NCBI GenBank assembly: GCA_945861535.1
Contig: CAMAUZ010000086.1
Coordinates: 1 to 32,306, forward strand
DNA from: Akkermansia muciniphila
GTDB taxonomy: Bacteria; Verrucomicrobiota; Verrucomicrobiia; Limisphaerales; BJHT01
Length of the DNA stretch: 32,306 bases
Direction of reading: 5' to 3'
Within the stretch, counting starts at the first letter, position 1. Each line of letters opens with the position of its first letter. The notes beneath the pieces are model-generated. The model searched no databases. It was not told where the DNA came from and worked only from the letters and a program-made list of their open reading frames with translations. A program made the translations under genes and the position numbers. Positions 17,701 through 25,709 of this stretch are shown here, piece after piece.

Positions 17701-19126
17701 GCGTGACGGGAGGCTGCCGGACGCATTGCCACTGCTCGAAACCCAAATCGCGGACGAGGACGCGCTCGTGCGTGTCGAGGCCATTGTCGCCGCCAGTTAT
17801 GTCAGCGACCCGCGCGCCGCCATCGTGGCCGCCCGCGCCCTAGACAAGGAATTCAACGCCTACCACCTGCACGCGCTCACGAAGACGCTGCACGTGCTGA
17901 ATCCGCTCTGGTCGCCATTGCTCGTCGCGGGAACGCTGGCCTTCGAAAAGGACGAGCACCTAATCTTCGCCCTGCAAAACGGCTGGGTGGAAAACAATGT
18001 GGATGACTTCCGCGGCCTGACTGGGGGCAGCGTCGCCTACCGGCCCAACGCCAGCACCAAGGCCATCGAAATCATGCGCAAGCAGATCGCCGGGAACTCG
18101 GGCAACGCGGCGAGACAGCAGCGCTGGATCACCGCGTTCGCTGGCATTGCCTCGGCAGATGACTTGCCCCTGGTGTTCGAACTCGGGGGCCAAAACGCCG
18201 CCGTGCTCGCCGCGCTCAAATCAGCGCGTCCCGCAGACGCCGAGAAGCTGCTCACACCTTTGTTCGACTCGGATCGCGCGGAGTTGAAAATGCAGGCCGT
18301 TCGTCTCGCCGGTCTGTGGAAGGTCGAATCGTTCGCCGCCCGCATCCGCCCCCTCGCCTTGAAGCAAAGCCTGCCGCAGGCGCTTGATGCACTGATCAGC
18401 CTGAGCCCCGACGAAGTCGCGCGGCACGCCCTGGCCCGTATCGTGAGCCGCGAAAAACCGGAAGATGCCACGCCCCTGCTCAACGCGCTGGTATCCCGCA
18501 GAGAGGGCCGCGCAGCACTGGAGCGTGCGTTGCAAAAGCCGGATGCGCTCCCGGCCGGCGGGGCAAAGGTTGCGCTGCGGGCACTGAACCTCCTCGGCAA
18601 AAGCGACCCGAAACTCTCGGCCCAATTCATGAAACTCGCCGGCATCGACGCCGCGCTCCCCGCCTACACCAAGGAAACCATCGCCGATCTCGTGAACGCT
18701 GCGAGGACCATCGGCAACGCCGCCGAGGGAAAGAAAGTTTACGAGCAGGCCGGCTGCATCGCGTGCCACACGCCGGGACCGCAGCAGAGCAAGATCGGCC
18801 CCGATCTAAGCAACCTCGCACGCGGACTGCCCGTGGACATGATCGTCACCGAAACCATCTGGCCCGCGCTAAATGTGAAGGAGGGCTACGAGGCCGCCAC
18901 CGTCACGCTGAAGGACGGCACGGTCATCACCGGCTTCAAACAGACCGAGACCGCCGATGCCATCGCCATCCGGGACGTGACATCCGGCGCCGTGACAACG
19001 CTCCCGCGCACCGCGACGCAAAGCATCAAGACTGGTGGCAGCGTCATGCCCGACGGTCTGACCGCTGCGCTCAGCACCCAGCAACTGGCACATCTCCTCC
19101 GCTACCTCTTGGAACTCGGGAAGTAG
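14753..19126 (+). CDS. DUF1080 + SGNH + PVC-type dehydrogenase + HEAT + cytochrome c fusion
   Basis: A 1457-residue secreted multidomain protein. ATG 14753 starts the signal peptide (MNTRKLSLILTLLLTSIQCF); ATG 14723, overlapping the previous stop, would add 10 residues. Domain order: DUF1080/3-keto-disaccharide hydrolase-like lectin fold (about 24-225; LFDGKTFTGWEGD, NNGGIQFRS, WNRYRIRAEG); an SGNH hydrolase-like domain (about 235-425) with Ser249 in TGGS and Asp415/His418 in DAGH; a PVC-type membrane-bound dehydrogenase beta-propeller (about 535-895; two calcium-loop-like DTNGDGRADK/DTDGDGRADT motifs, GPDGAIYVADWYNPII); HEAT-like repeats (about 900-1290); and a cytochrome c domain with CIACH at Cys1335/Cys1338/His1339. 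It plausibly binds and oxidises or deacylates a sugar and passes electrons to its haem. The substrate is unknown. Confidence 0.9.
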   Translation: MNTRKLSLILTLLLTSIQCFAAPVPLFDGKTFTGWEGDTAKTWRIENGEIIAGKPDAKQPRNEFLCTTRDYADFELRLEYRRGENNGGIQFRSERVPNHHEVSGYQADFAPGIDGCLYDESRRNRFLAVFGVADVDLSSEAGRPGALIKRALDSQAGNAKKLGIAEWNRYRIRAEGPRVRLWINDVLTVDYTEKDPKIPLTGKIAIQIHGGATEIRYRNITIEELNAKPAPKGAFQLKASDVIALTGGSNIERTRFNGYLQTHLVAAKPDAKIRVRNFGWEGDTVFEQWRDAGVVKPTDSWRQQREWRTQLRDAGASVVIAQFGQMESLNGIGMLPRFIAGYEKLIAEFSEEGRRVVLVAPISFEGTLAPNNASLAAYTKGIRDLAAKLQLEFIEIEKPGANHDALTDNGYQLSDAGHRLVARRIVEGLGISPVENEAVRREVIEMERLWFDYWRPMNWAFLSGDRTMQPYSKDWRDGNKRIFPQEMDDFLPLLKQADENIWSALKKRPVTPIGIRSSIPVEPPGVKPLSPEDEKAQFRILEGFEVNLFASEADGIVKPIQMRWDERGRLWVACAVSYPQIKPGEKANDYVLVCEDTNGDGRADKFTKFVEGLFMPTGIELGDGGLYVGQGTELLHFKDTDGDGRADTKRIVLGGFGTSDSHQMINGLNWGFGGELWFTQGFHIYSRVETPFGVETLNRSGVWRWRPRTRHLDPFFQFASAGVNNWGVITTEFGQPFHKSGANIGAWFSTPGLVRSSLAVDAQAMNLFIGQSKQVGMEFLHSTQFPPEMQGRAIIGGYYINVLEQHDLKFDKGMFSSTRLPNIIEAKSNVFRPVEVRMGPDGAIYVADWYNPIIGHYQASYRHPDRDKEHGRIWRVTWKGGRKVTPAKLAGASVADLLEQLDSKERWAWYQSKRLLFEKDTKEVFAALDAWLPKQQRNEYRRLLALSLYEAHETPRPALLAELLRSPDARIRAYATRVIGTWARDGRLPDALPLLETQIADEDALVRVEAIVAASYVSDPRAAIVAARALDKEFNAYHLHALTKTLHVLNPLWSPLLVAGTLAFEKDEHLIFALQNGWVENNVDDFRGLTGGSVAYRPNASTKAIEIMRKQIAGNSGNAARQQRWITAFAGIASADDLPLVFELGGQNAAVLAALKSARPADAEKLLTPLFDSDRAELKMQAVRLAGLWKVESFAARIRPLALKQSLPQALDALISLSPDEVARHALARIVSREKPEDATPLLNALVSRREGRAALERALQKPDALPAGGAKVALRALNLLGKSDPKLSAQFMKLAGIDAALPAYTKETIADLVNAARTIGNAAEGKKVYEQAGCIACHTPGPQQSKIGPDLSNLARGLPVDMIVTETIWPALNVKEGYEAATVTLKDGTVITGFKQTETADAIAIRDVTSGAVTTLPRTATQSIKTGGSVMPDGLTAALSTQQLAHLLRYLLELGK

Positions 19127-19206
19127 CGCCACGATTCTCACTCCTCCGACAGCGCGAAGCCCACGACGTTGCTGCGCGCGACCGCAACCCGTTGCCAAAT
19201 CTCCGC

Positions 19207-19517
19207 ATGAACCAGCATCCCCGCCTGCATATTCTCCTCCGCGTGCTGGCATCGCTCGTTGCATCGCGGTCGGCCGAATCTTAACCCGCCTGAAAGCCGA
19301 CCTCCCCAACTTGAAGATCAAATACACACCGATGAAGCCGGATCACTGGGCGAAATTCGAGCGCTAGGAAGGCGCGCGGGACCGTGCCGCCGAGCTTCTG
19401 AAGCTGCCCGAGGCAGGCTGGCCCGCGAAGCTGGTGGAGTTCCAGAAAAGAGATCCGACATTTTGTCAGGCAGTGAACGCGGAACTACGACGGCACCAGC
19501 CGAGTCCGAGAAAATGA
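19207..19517 (+). pseudogene. Remnant of an LRR-protein gene: signal peptide joined to damaged C-terminus
   Basis: ATG 19207 opens a 25-codon frame that reads like a signal peptide (MNQHPRLHILLRVLASLVAS) and ends at TAA 19282-19284. In another frame, 19287-19514 encodes RLKADLPNLKIKYTPM, which matches RLKAELPNVAIKYTPM in the LRR protein at 13734-14726. It is then cut by TAG 19365-19367 and resumes as RDRAAELLKLPEAG and EFQKRDPTFCQAV, again collinear with that protein's tail, ending at TGA 19515-19517. So at least one internal deletion/frameshift and one nonsense change have broken it. The LRR core is missing. It marks a duplicated and decayed operon segment. Confidence 0.8.
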
Positions 19518-19607
19518 ACAGCGAAGAATCCGGTTTGCGACGTCGGTTCGATGATCGATAAGCAGGAGCCCCGCGAGAAGAGCCCGGGAATAGAACAACT
19601 CAAAATG

Positions 19608-21551
19608 ATGAAACTGAACCTCTCAACGATGAAGCGGGCCGCGAGCCTGTGTGCGCTGCTGGCAACCGCCATGGCGGCGGGGTCTGTGAAAGCAGCGGAA
19701 CCGGCGAGGGCCCGGGCAGACTGGCCGCTTTGGGACGGCAAGGAATCGGTGGCCGATTACGCCAGTCGCGCGGGCATCAAGGACTTGCTGACCGAGCTGG
19801 ATCTCGGCTCCAACGTCGTGATGAAGGTGACCCTCATTCCCGCCGGCAAGTTCATCATGGGCGCGGTCACTGCGAGAGGTGAGGGCGGAGCCTATTGGCA
19901 GACCCCGCACCGCGAGGTGACGATCAGCCAGCCGTATTACATGGGCATCCATGAGGTGACGCAGGAGCAGTTCGGGCAGATCATGGGCGCTGACCCCAAA
20001 CGGGCGCGCAGATACGATGACGCCAACGCCCGTGACAAAGAGAAGCCACGGTGGCTGACGGGCAGGACGCATCCCGAGGCGTTGCTGACGTGGAATGAAG
20101 CCGCGCAGTTCTGCGAGAAGGTGTCAGCCAAGACCGGCATGAAAGTTTGGCTGCCCACCGAGGCGCAGTGGGAATACGCCTGCCGGGCCGGGAGCACGAA
20201 GCGGTTTTACTGGGGGCACGAGCCCGCCGATGTGCATCAGTTCGAGAACTTCACCCGCATTTATCCGGGTGAAACCCTGACAACCGCCAAGGACGTCGGT
20301 GGCTTCCGCACGACGGCGCCCGTGGGGTCATTCAAGCCCAATCCTTTCGGTCTCTATGACATGCTCGGCAATGTTTCCGAGTGGTGCCACGACTGGTTTT
20401 CGGCCAATTACATCGGCGCTCCCACGCTCGACCCGGCCGGGCCAGGCTTCAGCCCGCCAGTGCCCCTTGCGGGTCCGATGCATGTCTCGCGCGGCAAGAA
20501 TTTCAGCGATGTGTGGGACTGGTCCAACATCATCAACCGGCCCCAGCACCGGGGCACCCCGACTTGCGGCTTCCGCGTGGTCGTGGCCTTAAAATCCACC
20601 ACCGGCACGGCACCGGGGGCAGTGGTTTCCTGGGCCTTGGGCAAGGGCGGGCATCTCCTCAAGGCACCGGCGGATCTGAAGCTGCGGGTGCCGCCGGGCT
20701 GCCGCGCAGGGTCCGGCACGCGGGCCGAGTCCTGCTGCACGAAGTCCGAATGGGCACAGGCGATCGTGCATGAGGCCACCGGCATGGAGATGGTTTACAT
20801 CCCGGCCGGGAGTTTTCTCATGGGCAGCCCGGCCGACATGACACGTTCCCAGCAGGAAACGGAGCGGGGTTGGGTGGCACGGTTCGAGAAGCCGCACCAG
20901 GTGACTCTGACCAAGGGATTTTACATGGCCAGGCATGAGGTGACGCAGGCGCAGTGGGAAAAGGTGATGGGCTACAACCCGTCGCTCTTCAAGAACGCGG
21001 GCCCGAACGCGCCGGTGGATTCGGTGTCATGGCATGACTGCCAGACCTTCGCCACGAACGCCGGCGGTGGACTGCGCCTGCCGACCGAAGCGGAGTGGGA
21101 ATACGCCTGCCGGGCGGGGACACCAGGCCCCTATGCCGGCGATCTCGCTGAAACAGGGTGGTATGACGGCAACAGCGCTGGCACCACGCACCCCGTCGGC
21201 TCCAAGAAGGCGAACGCCTGGGGGCTTTACGACATGCACGGCAACGTGCGGGAGTGGTGTCAGGACTTATCTTCCAACGAATACCCGAAAGAGGACGCGA
21301 CGGATCCGACCGGGCCGGCAAAAGGGGATGATGTTGGGAGCCGGATCCTTCGCGGCGGCAGTTGGGCCGACTATGCCTTCTATTGCCGCTCGGCGGCCCG
21401 TGGCTGGTCTCATCCGAAGTTGTTCGGAATCCTGTCCGGCAAGAAAAACGTCTGGGAGGATGCCCAGACGCCTCGCGATGGACATGGCATGCTGGCGCTG
21501 CGCCCCGATTTTGGCTGCCGTTTCGTGACCGATGCAACCGGAGCTCCCTGA
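19608..21551 (+). CDS. Secreted protein with two FGE/SUMF domains
   Basis: A 647-residue protein. Start candidates are 19551, 19605, 19608 and 19629; 19608 is used because it keeps the signal peptide MKRAASLCALLATAMAAGSVKA near the N-terminus. The first FGE-sulfatase domain covers about 55-330 (LIPAGKFIMGA, YYMGIHEVTQEQF, WLPTEAQWEYACRAG, GLYDMLGNVSEWCHDW, GFRVVVAL). The second covers about 385-645 (MEMVYIPAGSFLMGS, LPTEAEWEYACRAG, GLYDMHGNVREWCQD, RILRGGSWADYAFYCRSAAR). The second has an extra ~25-residue loop near its end (KKNVWEDAQTPRDG) before DFGCRFV. Active formylglycine generation would need the paired active-site cysteines, which are not evident. It is more likely a structural or binding protein. 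It lies downstream of the 8793-19126 operon, separated by the LRR pseudogene. Confidence 0.88.
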   Translation: MKLNLSTMKRAASLCALLATAMAAGSVKAAEPARARADWPLWDGKESVADYASRAGIKDLLTELDLGSNVVMKVTLIPAGKFIMGAVTARGEGGAYWQTPHREVTISQPYYMGIHEVTQEQFGQIMGADPKRARRYDDANARDKEKPRWLTGRTHPEALLTWNEAAQFCEKVSAKTGMKVWLPTEAQWEYACRAGSTKRFYWGHEPADVHQFENFTRIYPGETLTTAKDVGGFRTTAPVGSFKPNPFGLYDMLGNVSEWCHDWFSANYIGAPTLDPAGPGFSPPVPLAGPMHVSRGKNFSDVWDWSNIINRPQHRGTPTCGFRVVVALKSTTGTAPGAVVSWALGKGGHLLKAPADLKLRVPPGCRAGSGTRAESCCTKSEWAQAIVHEATGMEMVYIPAGSFLMGSPADMTRSQQETERGWVARFEKPHQVTLTKGFYMARHEVTQAQWEKVMGYNPSLFKNAGPNAPVDSVSWHDCQTFATNAGGGLRLPTEAEWEYACRAGTPGPYAGDLAETGWYDGNSAGTTHPVGSKKANAWGLYDMHGNVREWCQDLSSNEYPKEDATDPTGPAKGDDVGSRILRGGSWADYAFYCRSAARGWSHPKLFGILSGKKNVWEDAQTPRDGHGMLALRPDFGCRFVTDATGAP

Positions 21552-21587
21552 CCCTCCAAGAGCGCTCAAACCGAAGGCGTTGAACCC

Positions 21588-21671
21588 CTCAGAGCCTGTT
21601 TGAAAACCCCGGTTTGGAGTTCCGCGTTCACGCGGTTTGGGCTGCGCTCCACCGGTGGGCCGCCTAAACCG
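21588..21671 (+). repeat. MITE-like repeat, left copy flanking the inverted DUF1552/DUF1592 cassette
   Basis: CTCAGAGCCTGTTTGAAAAC starts a ~48-base segment matching, in inverted orientation, the right end of the element at 25855-25991 (shared CCCCGGTT, GGAGTTCC, CGTT.ACG). A small palindrome (CGGTTT..AAACCG) completes it. It begins 37 bases after the double-FGE stop and ends 17 bases before the DUF1552 stop. GAGCCTGTT-type ends occur in some insertion-sequence families, so a MITE origin is possible. Confidence 0.65.
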
Positions 21672-21687
21672 TACCTAGCCACCCGAA

Positions 21688-23085
21688 TCACACCCGGGCC
21701 AACGTTCCGGTGTGCCCACCGAACGAATCGCGCTCGACCCCGAGCCTCTGCAAGATGGTTACAAAGAGCTTCGCCAGCGGGAGTTCTTCCACTTCCATCT
21801 TGCTGGTCCATCCAGCATCACTGGCGATTCCGGCGCCGGCCTGATTGTCTTCATTGCCTTTGCCGAACTTGAGATACCGACCGTTGGTGAAGCCAAGGTT
21901 CCTGCCACCGGCGGAAATGATTGGGTAGTTGCGCGAGAGGTGGAAACTGCTGGAGGCAGAGCCGTGCATGGCCAGCGTGTTGTCCAGCATGCTGCCTTTG
22001 CCATTCGGCTCAGGAGTGTCCTTCAGTCTTTGCACGAAACGACCAAATGCCTCGGCCTGATAGCGATTATAGGTCCCCAGGTTTTGCCATCCGCCGGGCT
22101 TCTTGACCTCATGAGTCAGTCCATGGGCACCACCAAGACCAACGGCCAGTGACAGCAGGTCGTGTGGACCTTCACCGTTCTCTCTCCCCAACTGAAACGT
22201 CGCGACGCGGGTCGAATCGCTCAGGAAAGCGAGGTAGATCAGTTCATACATGGTCTGGAAAAAGAGTCGGGCCTCTTTCGGCTCGGCCTCCAGATGCAGG
22301 TTTCGGGTGTCCACCTGCGGAATCGGAGTGTCGATCCACTTTTGGGCCTTCGCGAGCTTCAGTTCGGTATCGCGCACGGCGTCGAGATACTGTTTGAGCG
22401 TCTGTTGATCCTGCTTGGAGAGCTGGCGTCCCAGCGAGCGCGTGTTGTCAATCAGGAGATCGAGGGCGCTCTTGCTTCTCGCCAATCGTTCGGCCGCGTC
22501 TTTGCCGTTCGTCACAAACAGCAGGTCGAAGATTTGCTTCGGCTTGTTCATGGCCGGAATCGGCCGCCCTTCACGATTGAAGGACTGAGTCTGGGCGCCG
22601 CGAGGGCCGCCAACGCCGCCATTGGTTGACATGACCAGCGAAGAATGGCGGGTGAAGTCGCCGGCGTGCTCGGCATATACCTGATCAAGCGAGATCGTAT
22701 TTTGATACGGGCCCTCACCACCTATGGGCGCGCCCGTCAGATACTGATCCGCATTGGAATGGCCGTGAACCCGTCTCGCGGCCGGGTGTGACAGCCCGGA
22801 ATAGATCGTGATGTCACCACGCAGCGGCTCGAGGACATCAAGCACTTTGGTCAATTCGAAGTCTTTCTCGCCGCCCCGTGGAAACCAGCTCCAATCTTTC
22901 CAGGCCGGATCGGACTTGAGCGGCAATCCAACCCCGTCGGGGTGATAGATGCTGACAAACCGTTTCGGAGTCTCGTCCTTGCTCTTGCCGATCGCGGCAA
23001 ACGTTTCCAGCCAGGGCAAAGCCAGCGCCACGCCGGAACCCCGAAGAAACGTCCGGCGACTTAGTTGGATGGATTTATCATTCAT
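21688..23085 (-). CDS. DUF1552 Tat-type secreted protein (inverted cassette)
   Basis: A 465-residue DUF1552 protein starting at ATG 23085 with a clear twin-arginine signal (LSRRTFLRGSGVALALPWLE). Family features: KRFVSIYHPDGVGLP, DITIYSGLSHPAARRVHGH, TGAPIGGEGPYQNTISLDQV, MLDNTLAMHGSASSSFHLSRN, and a C-terminal KLFVTILQRLGV. It begins 14 bases after the stop of the DUF1592 gene at 23100, so the two form a standard minus-strand operon. It is clearly diverged from the DUF1552 protein at 8793-10181 and is from another subgroup. Its DNA is visibly less GC-rich than its neighbours, which suggests separate acquisition. Function is unestablished. Confidence 0.93.
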   Translation of the reverse strand: MNDKSIQLSRRTFLRGSGVALALPWLETFAAIGKSKDETPKRFVSIYHPDGVGLPLKSDPAWKDWSWFPRGGEKDFELTKVLDVLEPLRGDITIYSGLSHPAARRVHGHSNADQYLTGAPIGGEGPYQNTISLDQVYAEHAGDFTRHSSLVMSTNGGVGGPRGAQTQSFNREGRPIPAMNKPKQIFDLLFVTNGKDAAERLARSKSALDLLIDNTRSLGRQLSKQDQQTLKQYLDAVRDTELKLAKAQKWIDTPIPQVDTRNLHLEAEPKEARLFFQTMYELIYLAFLSDSTRVATFQLGRENGEGPHDLLSLAVGLGGAHGLTHEVKKPGGWQNLGTYNRYQAEAFGRFVQRLKDTPEPNGKGSMLDNTLAMHGSASSSFHLSRNYPIISAGGRNLGFTNGRYLKFGKGNEDNQAGAGIASDAGWTSKMEVEELPLAKLFVTILQRLGVERDSFGGHTGTLARV

Positions 23086-23099
23086 AGGTTCTTCTATGC

Positions 23100-25709
23100 T
23101 TACTTGGAGTTAAAGATATGACTGCTGACGATCAGGTTGACCAAGTTGCCCAAGCTATCATCCCGTCGTCGGAACTGTGCGGTCAAGGCGTCAATGTCAG
23201 CACGGTCGGCGAAAGAAAGCGGCCTGCCAAGAGCATAAGCCGTCAGCTTGTGAACCATCGCCCTGGCAAATTGATCCTGTCGGTCCGTGAGCAAGTATCG
23301 CTTGAGGCCGTCGATCCCAGCCAGCGTCTGTCGGTTGAACAGCACGGATGTCGCATCGACAGGCTGGTTCTTGATGCTGGTCCGGAAGACTCCCAGGGCA
23401 TCGTAGTTCTCAAACGCTATTCCCCACGGGTCGATTCTGGCGTGACACGAGATGCAAGCCGGTTTGTTGCGGTGGTCGGCGATCCGTTCCTTCAAAGTCA
23501 TTTTCAAGATCTCCGGATTCGTCAGGTCCACTTCCGGAACATTCGGGGGCGGTGGCGGCGGCGGATCGTCCAGGATGCGTTTCAGCATCCAGACGCCGCG
23601 CTTGAGGGGATTGGAATCCTTGCCGTCGGAGTTCATCGTCATGATCGCCGCACTGGTCAGTACGCCGCCGCGATTGGTTTGCGGGGCGATGGAGACACTC
23701 CGGAAATGAGGGCCGTAAACCTTGGGTATCCGATAGTGGGCCGCGAGTCGCTCGTTGACCACGGCGTAATCGGAATGAACGAAATCCATGATGCTGCGGT
23801 TGCGCCTGAGGACTTCATCAAAGAAGGCGATCGGCTCCTCCAGCATCGCTGCTCTCAGGGCAGTGTCCGAGACATGGGTCACGCTGTTCATCCGGTCCAG
23901 GCCCAGCCATCCCTCTACGAAGTTCTGTGAGAATCGTCGTGAACGCGGGTCTGCCAGCATGCGCTTCACTTGCGCGCCCAGGACCTCCGGCGCACTGAGC
24001 TTTCCCTGCTCGGCGAGTTTCAGCAACCCGTCGTCCGGGATGCTGGCCCACAAGAACATGGAGAGGCGGCTGGCCAACTCCAACTCAGTGATCCTTGCCG
24101 GGGATTTCGTTTCGTTCGTCGTCACTCTTTGAGTCAGGTAGAGAAATTCCGGGCTGGCCAGCGCCGTCGCCAGCACCTCCACCATCGCGTCTTCGAAGGT
24201 CGGGAACCCCGGCCGATACTTCGCAAACAAGGCCATGAATTCATCGACTTCCTGGGTGGTGACCGGGCGACGCCAGACGCGTTTCAAGAATCGATTCAGC
24301 ACCTCGCGGCCATAGATCTGCTCGTCACCTTTGTTGGCGCTCGCAATGAAGATGTCCGTGTGGGTTTTCGGCGGCCATTGCTCGTAGAACGGAGCGCTGA
24401 TTTCGATGTAGTCGATCAGCACTTGGAGCGGTTCTTCCCCGCCGGTGGCATTCGAGACATTGTGAATGTGCAGGAACTCATCCCTTCTTGGAAACGCGGT
24501 GGTGAGCTTCCGGAATGGGTTCCGTTGGATATCGCTCAGTGGGATATCGAAGTGAATGAACTGGGGATTGTCGGCAGATGCAGTAATCGGGATGTCACGC
24601 TCACTGATGACCTGGGAGAAATTGGCGTTGTTGCTCGTGTGGGCGCTCAAGATAAGGCGCAGGCTGGCATACTCGTCAGGCTTATTGGTCGAGCGCCCGG
24701 CGCGAATGCGCACGCGCATGATGCCTTCGTCGGGAAGAAAGCGATCCAGGTCCAGCTTCACCTCGTTGGATCGGGGAAGCACCAGCACAACCGGAGAAAC
24801 CGCAGGGGTTTGCCCGGCGACCGCCTTGGGCCGAGGCTGTATCTTGCCAACGGAAAACTCAATGCTATCACCGGTCTCTCGGTGTACTAACTGCTGCTGA
24901 TTTCTGAGCTTCTTATCCTTCTTCTTACCCTTTTCGGCTGCCTTGGTACCCTTTCCCGACATCGCCTTATCCATCTCTTCCTGCATGGAGATGACATAGG
25001 TGACGGCTTGCGGACGCTCACCGCTCACCGTGGCTCGCTTGAGCGCCTTCAGGCCGATCTCTCGATAGGTTTCAAATTGCATGGCAGACATCTGCAGCAA
25101 ATCCGAGCTGTTCTTGAAACCGTCCTCCGACGCGGTTTCCGGCGGCAGCTTGTTCGGGAGGGCATAGGGCAGACCGAGCAGGTCTTGCAGGGCGTAGTTG
25201 TATTCGTAATTCGTCAGCCGGCGAAAAGATGAATGCTCCTTGCTGTTGCGACGGATGATAGACGCCGTATTCAGTTCCCCGCTGAGCCAGTCAACAATGC
25301 GTCCGCGATCCGCATCCGCGAGGGCGTAATCGGGTTCGTCCTTGGGGGGCATCTCGGATTTGCTGAGGGCGTTAAACACCTCGCGCCACCGCTCCACGTC
25401 AGGACCGGTCAGCAGGTCCGGATTCAGTTGGTCGATGCGCAGTCTGCCCTTGGACTTTTGGGGACCATGACAGGCCAGACAGCTCTGTTTGAGGAGCGGC
25501 CCCACCGACTCGTGAAAGAAAGCAACATTCGCCTTGGGAACGACGTCGGAGGCTTTTGCGACCTCCTTGGCCTCCTTCAAGAACCTGGATTTCACGCGTC
25601 CCAGTTCTTTGGCTGTTTCCAAAGAGATCGGAGTCTCCTGCCCAGTGGCGGTCAGAATTATCAAGGCGCTTCCCAGCACCAACAGCACCATTTTCCTCAG
25701 CGGGTTCAA
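23100..25709 (-). CDS. DUF1587/DUF1592/DUF1588/DUF1585 c-type cytochrome-like protein
   Basis: An 869-residue protein if started at TTG 25709, which gives a positively charged signal peptide (MNPLRKMVLLVLGSALIILT). ATG 25691, with GAGG just upstream, is the alternative. PSCyt1-type haem site CLACHG at Cys77/Cys80/His81 with KSEMPPKDEPD; DUF1587 near 163-185 (RRLTNYEYNYALQDLLG); a variable linker with a Lys-rich stretch (about 255-270); DUF1595 about 470-530; DUF1592 about 545-670; DUF1588 about 680-780 with a proline run and CISCHARIDPWG (Cys752/Cys755/His756); and DUF1585 at the end. It is full length for the family. It precedes the DUF1552 gene in a two-gene operon. It is probably secreted and haem-bearing; the substrate is unknown. 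Confidence 0.93.
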   Translation of the reverse strand: MNPLRKMVLLVLGSALIILTATGQETPISLETAKELGRVKSRFLKEAKEVAKASDVVPKANVAFFHESVGPLLKQSCLACHGPQKSKGRLRIDQLNPDLLTGPDVERWREVFNALSKSEMPPKDEPDYALADADRGRIVDWLSGELNTASIIRRNSKEHSSFRRLTNYEYNYALQDLLGLPYALPNKLPPETASEDGFKNSSDLLQMSAMQFETYREIGLKALKRATVSGERPQAVTYVISMQEEMDKAMSGKGTKAAEKGKKKDKKLRNQQQLVHRETGDSIEFSVGKIQPRPKAVAGQTPAVSPVVLVLPRSNEVKLDLDRFLPDEGIMRVRIRAGRSTNKPDEYASLRLILSAHTSNNANFSQVISERDIPITASADNPQFIHFDIPLSDIQRNPFRKLTTAFPRRDEFLHIHNVSNATGGEEPLQVLIDYIEISAPFYEQWPPKTHTDIFIASANKGDEQIYGREVLNRFLKRVWRRPVTTQEVDEFMALFAKYRPGFPTFEDAMVEVLATALASPEFLYLTQRVTTNETKSPARITELELASRLSMFLWASIPDDGLLKLAEQGKLSAPEVLGAQVKRMLADPRSRRFSQNFVEGWLGLDRMNSVTHVSDTALRAAMLEEPIAFFDEVLRRNRSIMDFVHSDYAVVNERLAAHYRIPKVYGPHFRSVSIAPQTNRGGVLTSAAIMTMNSDGKDSNPLKRGVWMLKRILDDPPPPPPPNVPEVDLTNPEILKMTLKERIADHRNKPACISCHARIDPWGIAFENYDALGVFRTSIKNQPVDATSVLFNRQTLAGIDGLKRYLLTDRQDQFARAMVHKLTAYALGRPLSFADRADIDALTAQFRRRDDSLGNLVNLIVSSHIFNSK

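Noticed and set aside
14768-17746. 992-codon open frame on the minus strand opposite the dehydrogenase fusion
   Set aside because: A high-GC shadow of a well-supported gene; it is rich in Arg/His/Val with no recognisable motif.
19134-19206. Minus-strand peptide resembling an FGE-type C-terminus (RSNVVGFALSEE)
   Set aside because: Too short, with no upstream homology; it could be chance in a 70-base stretch.
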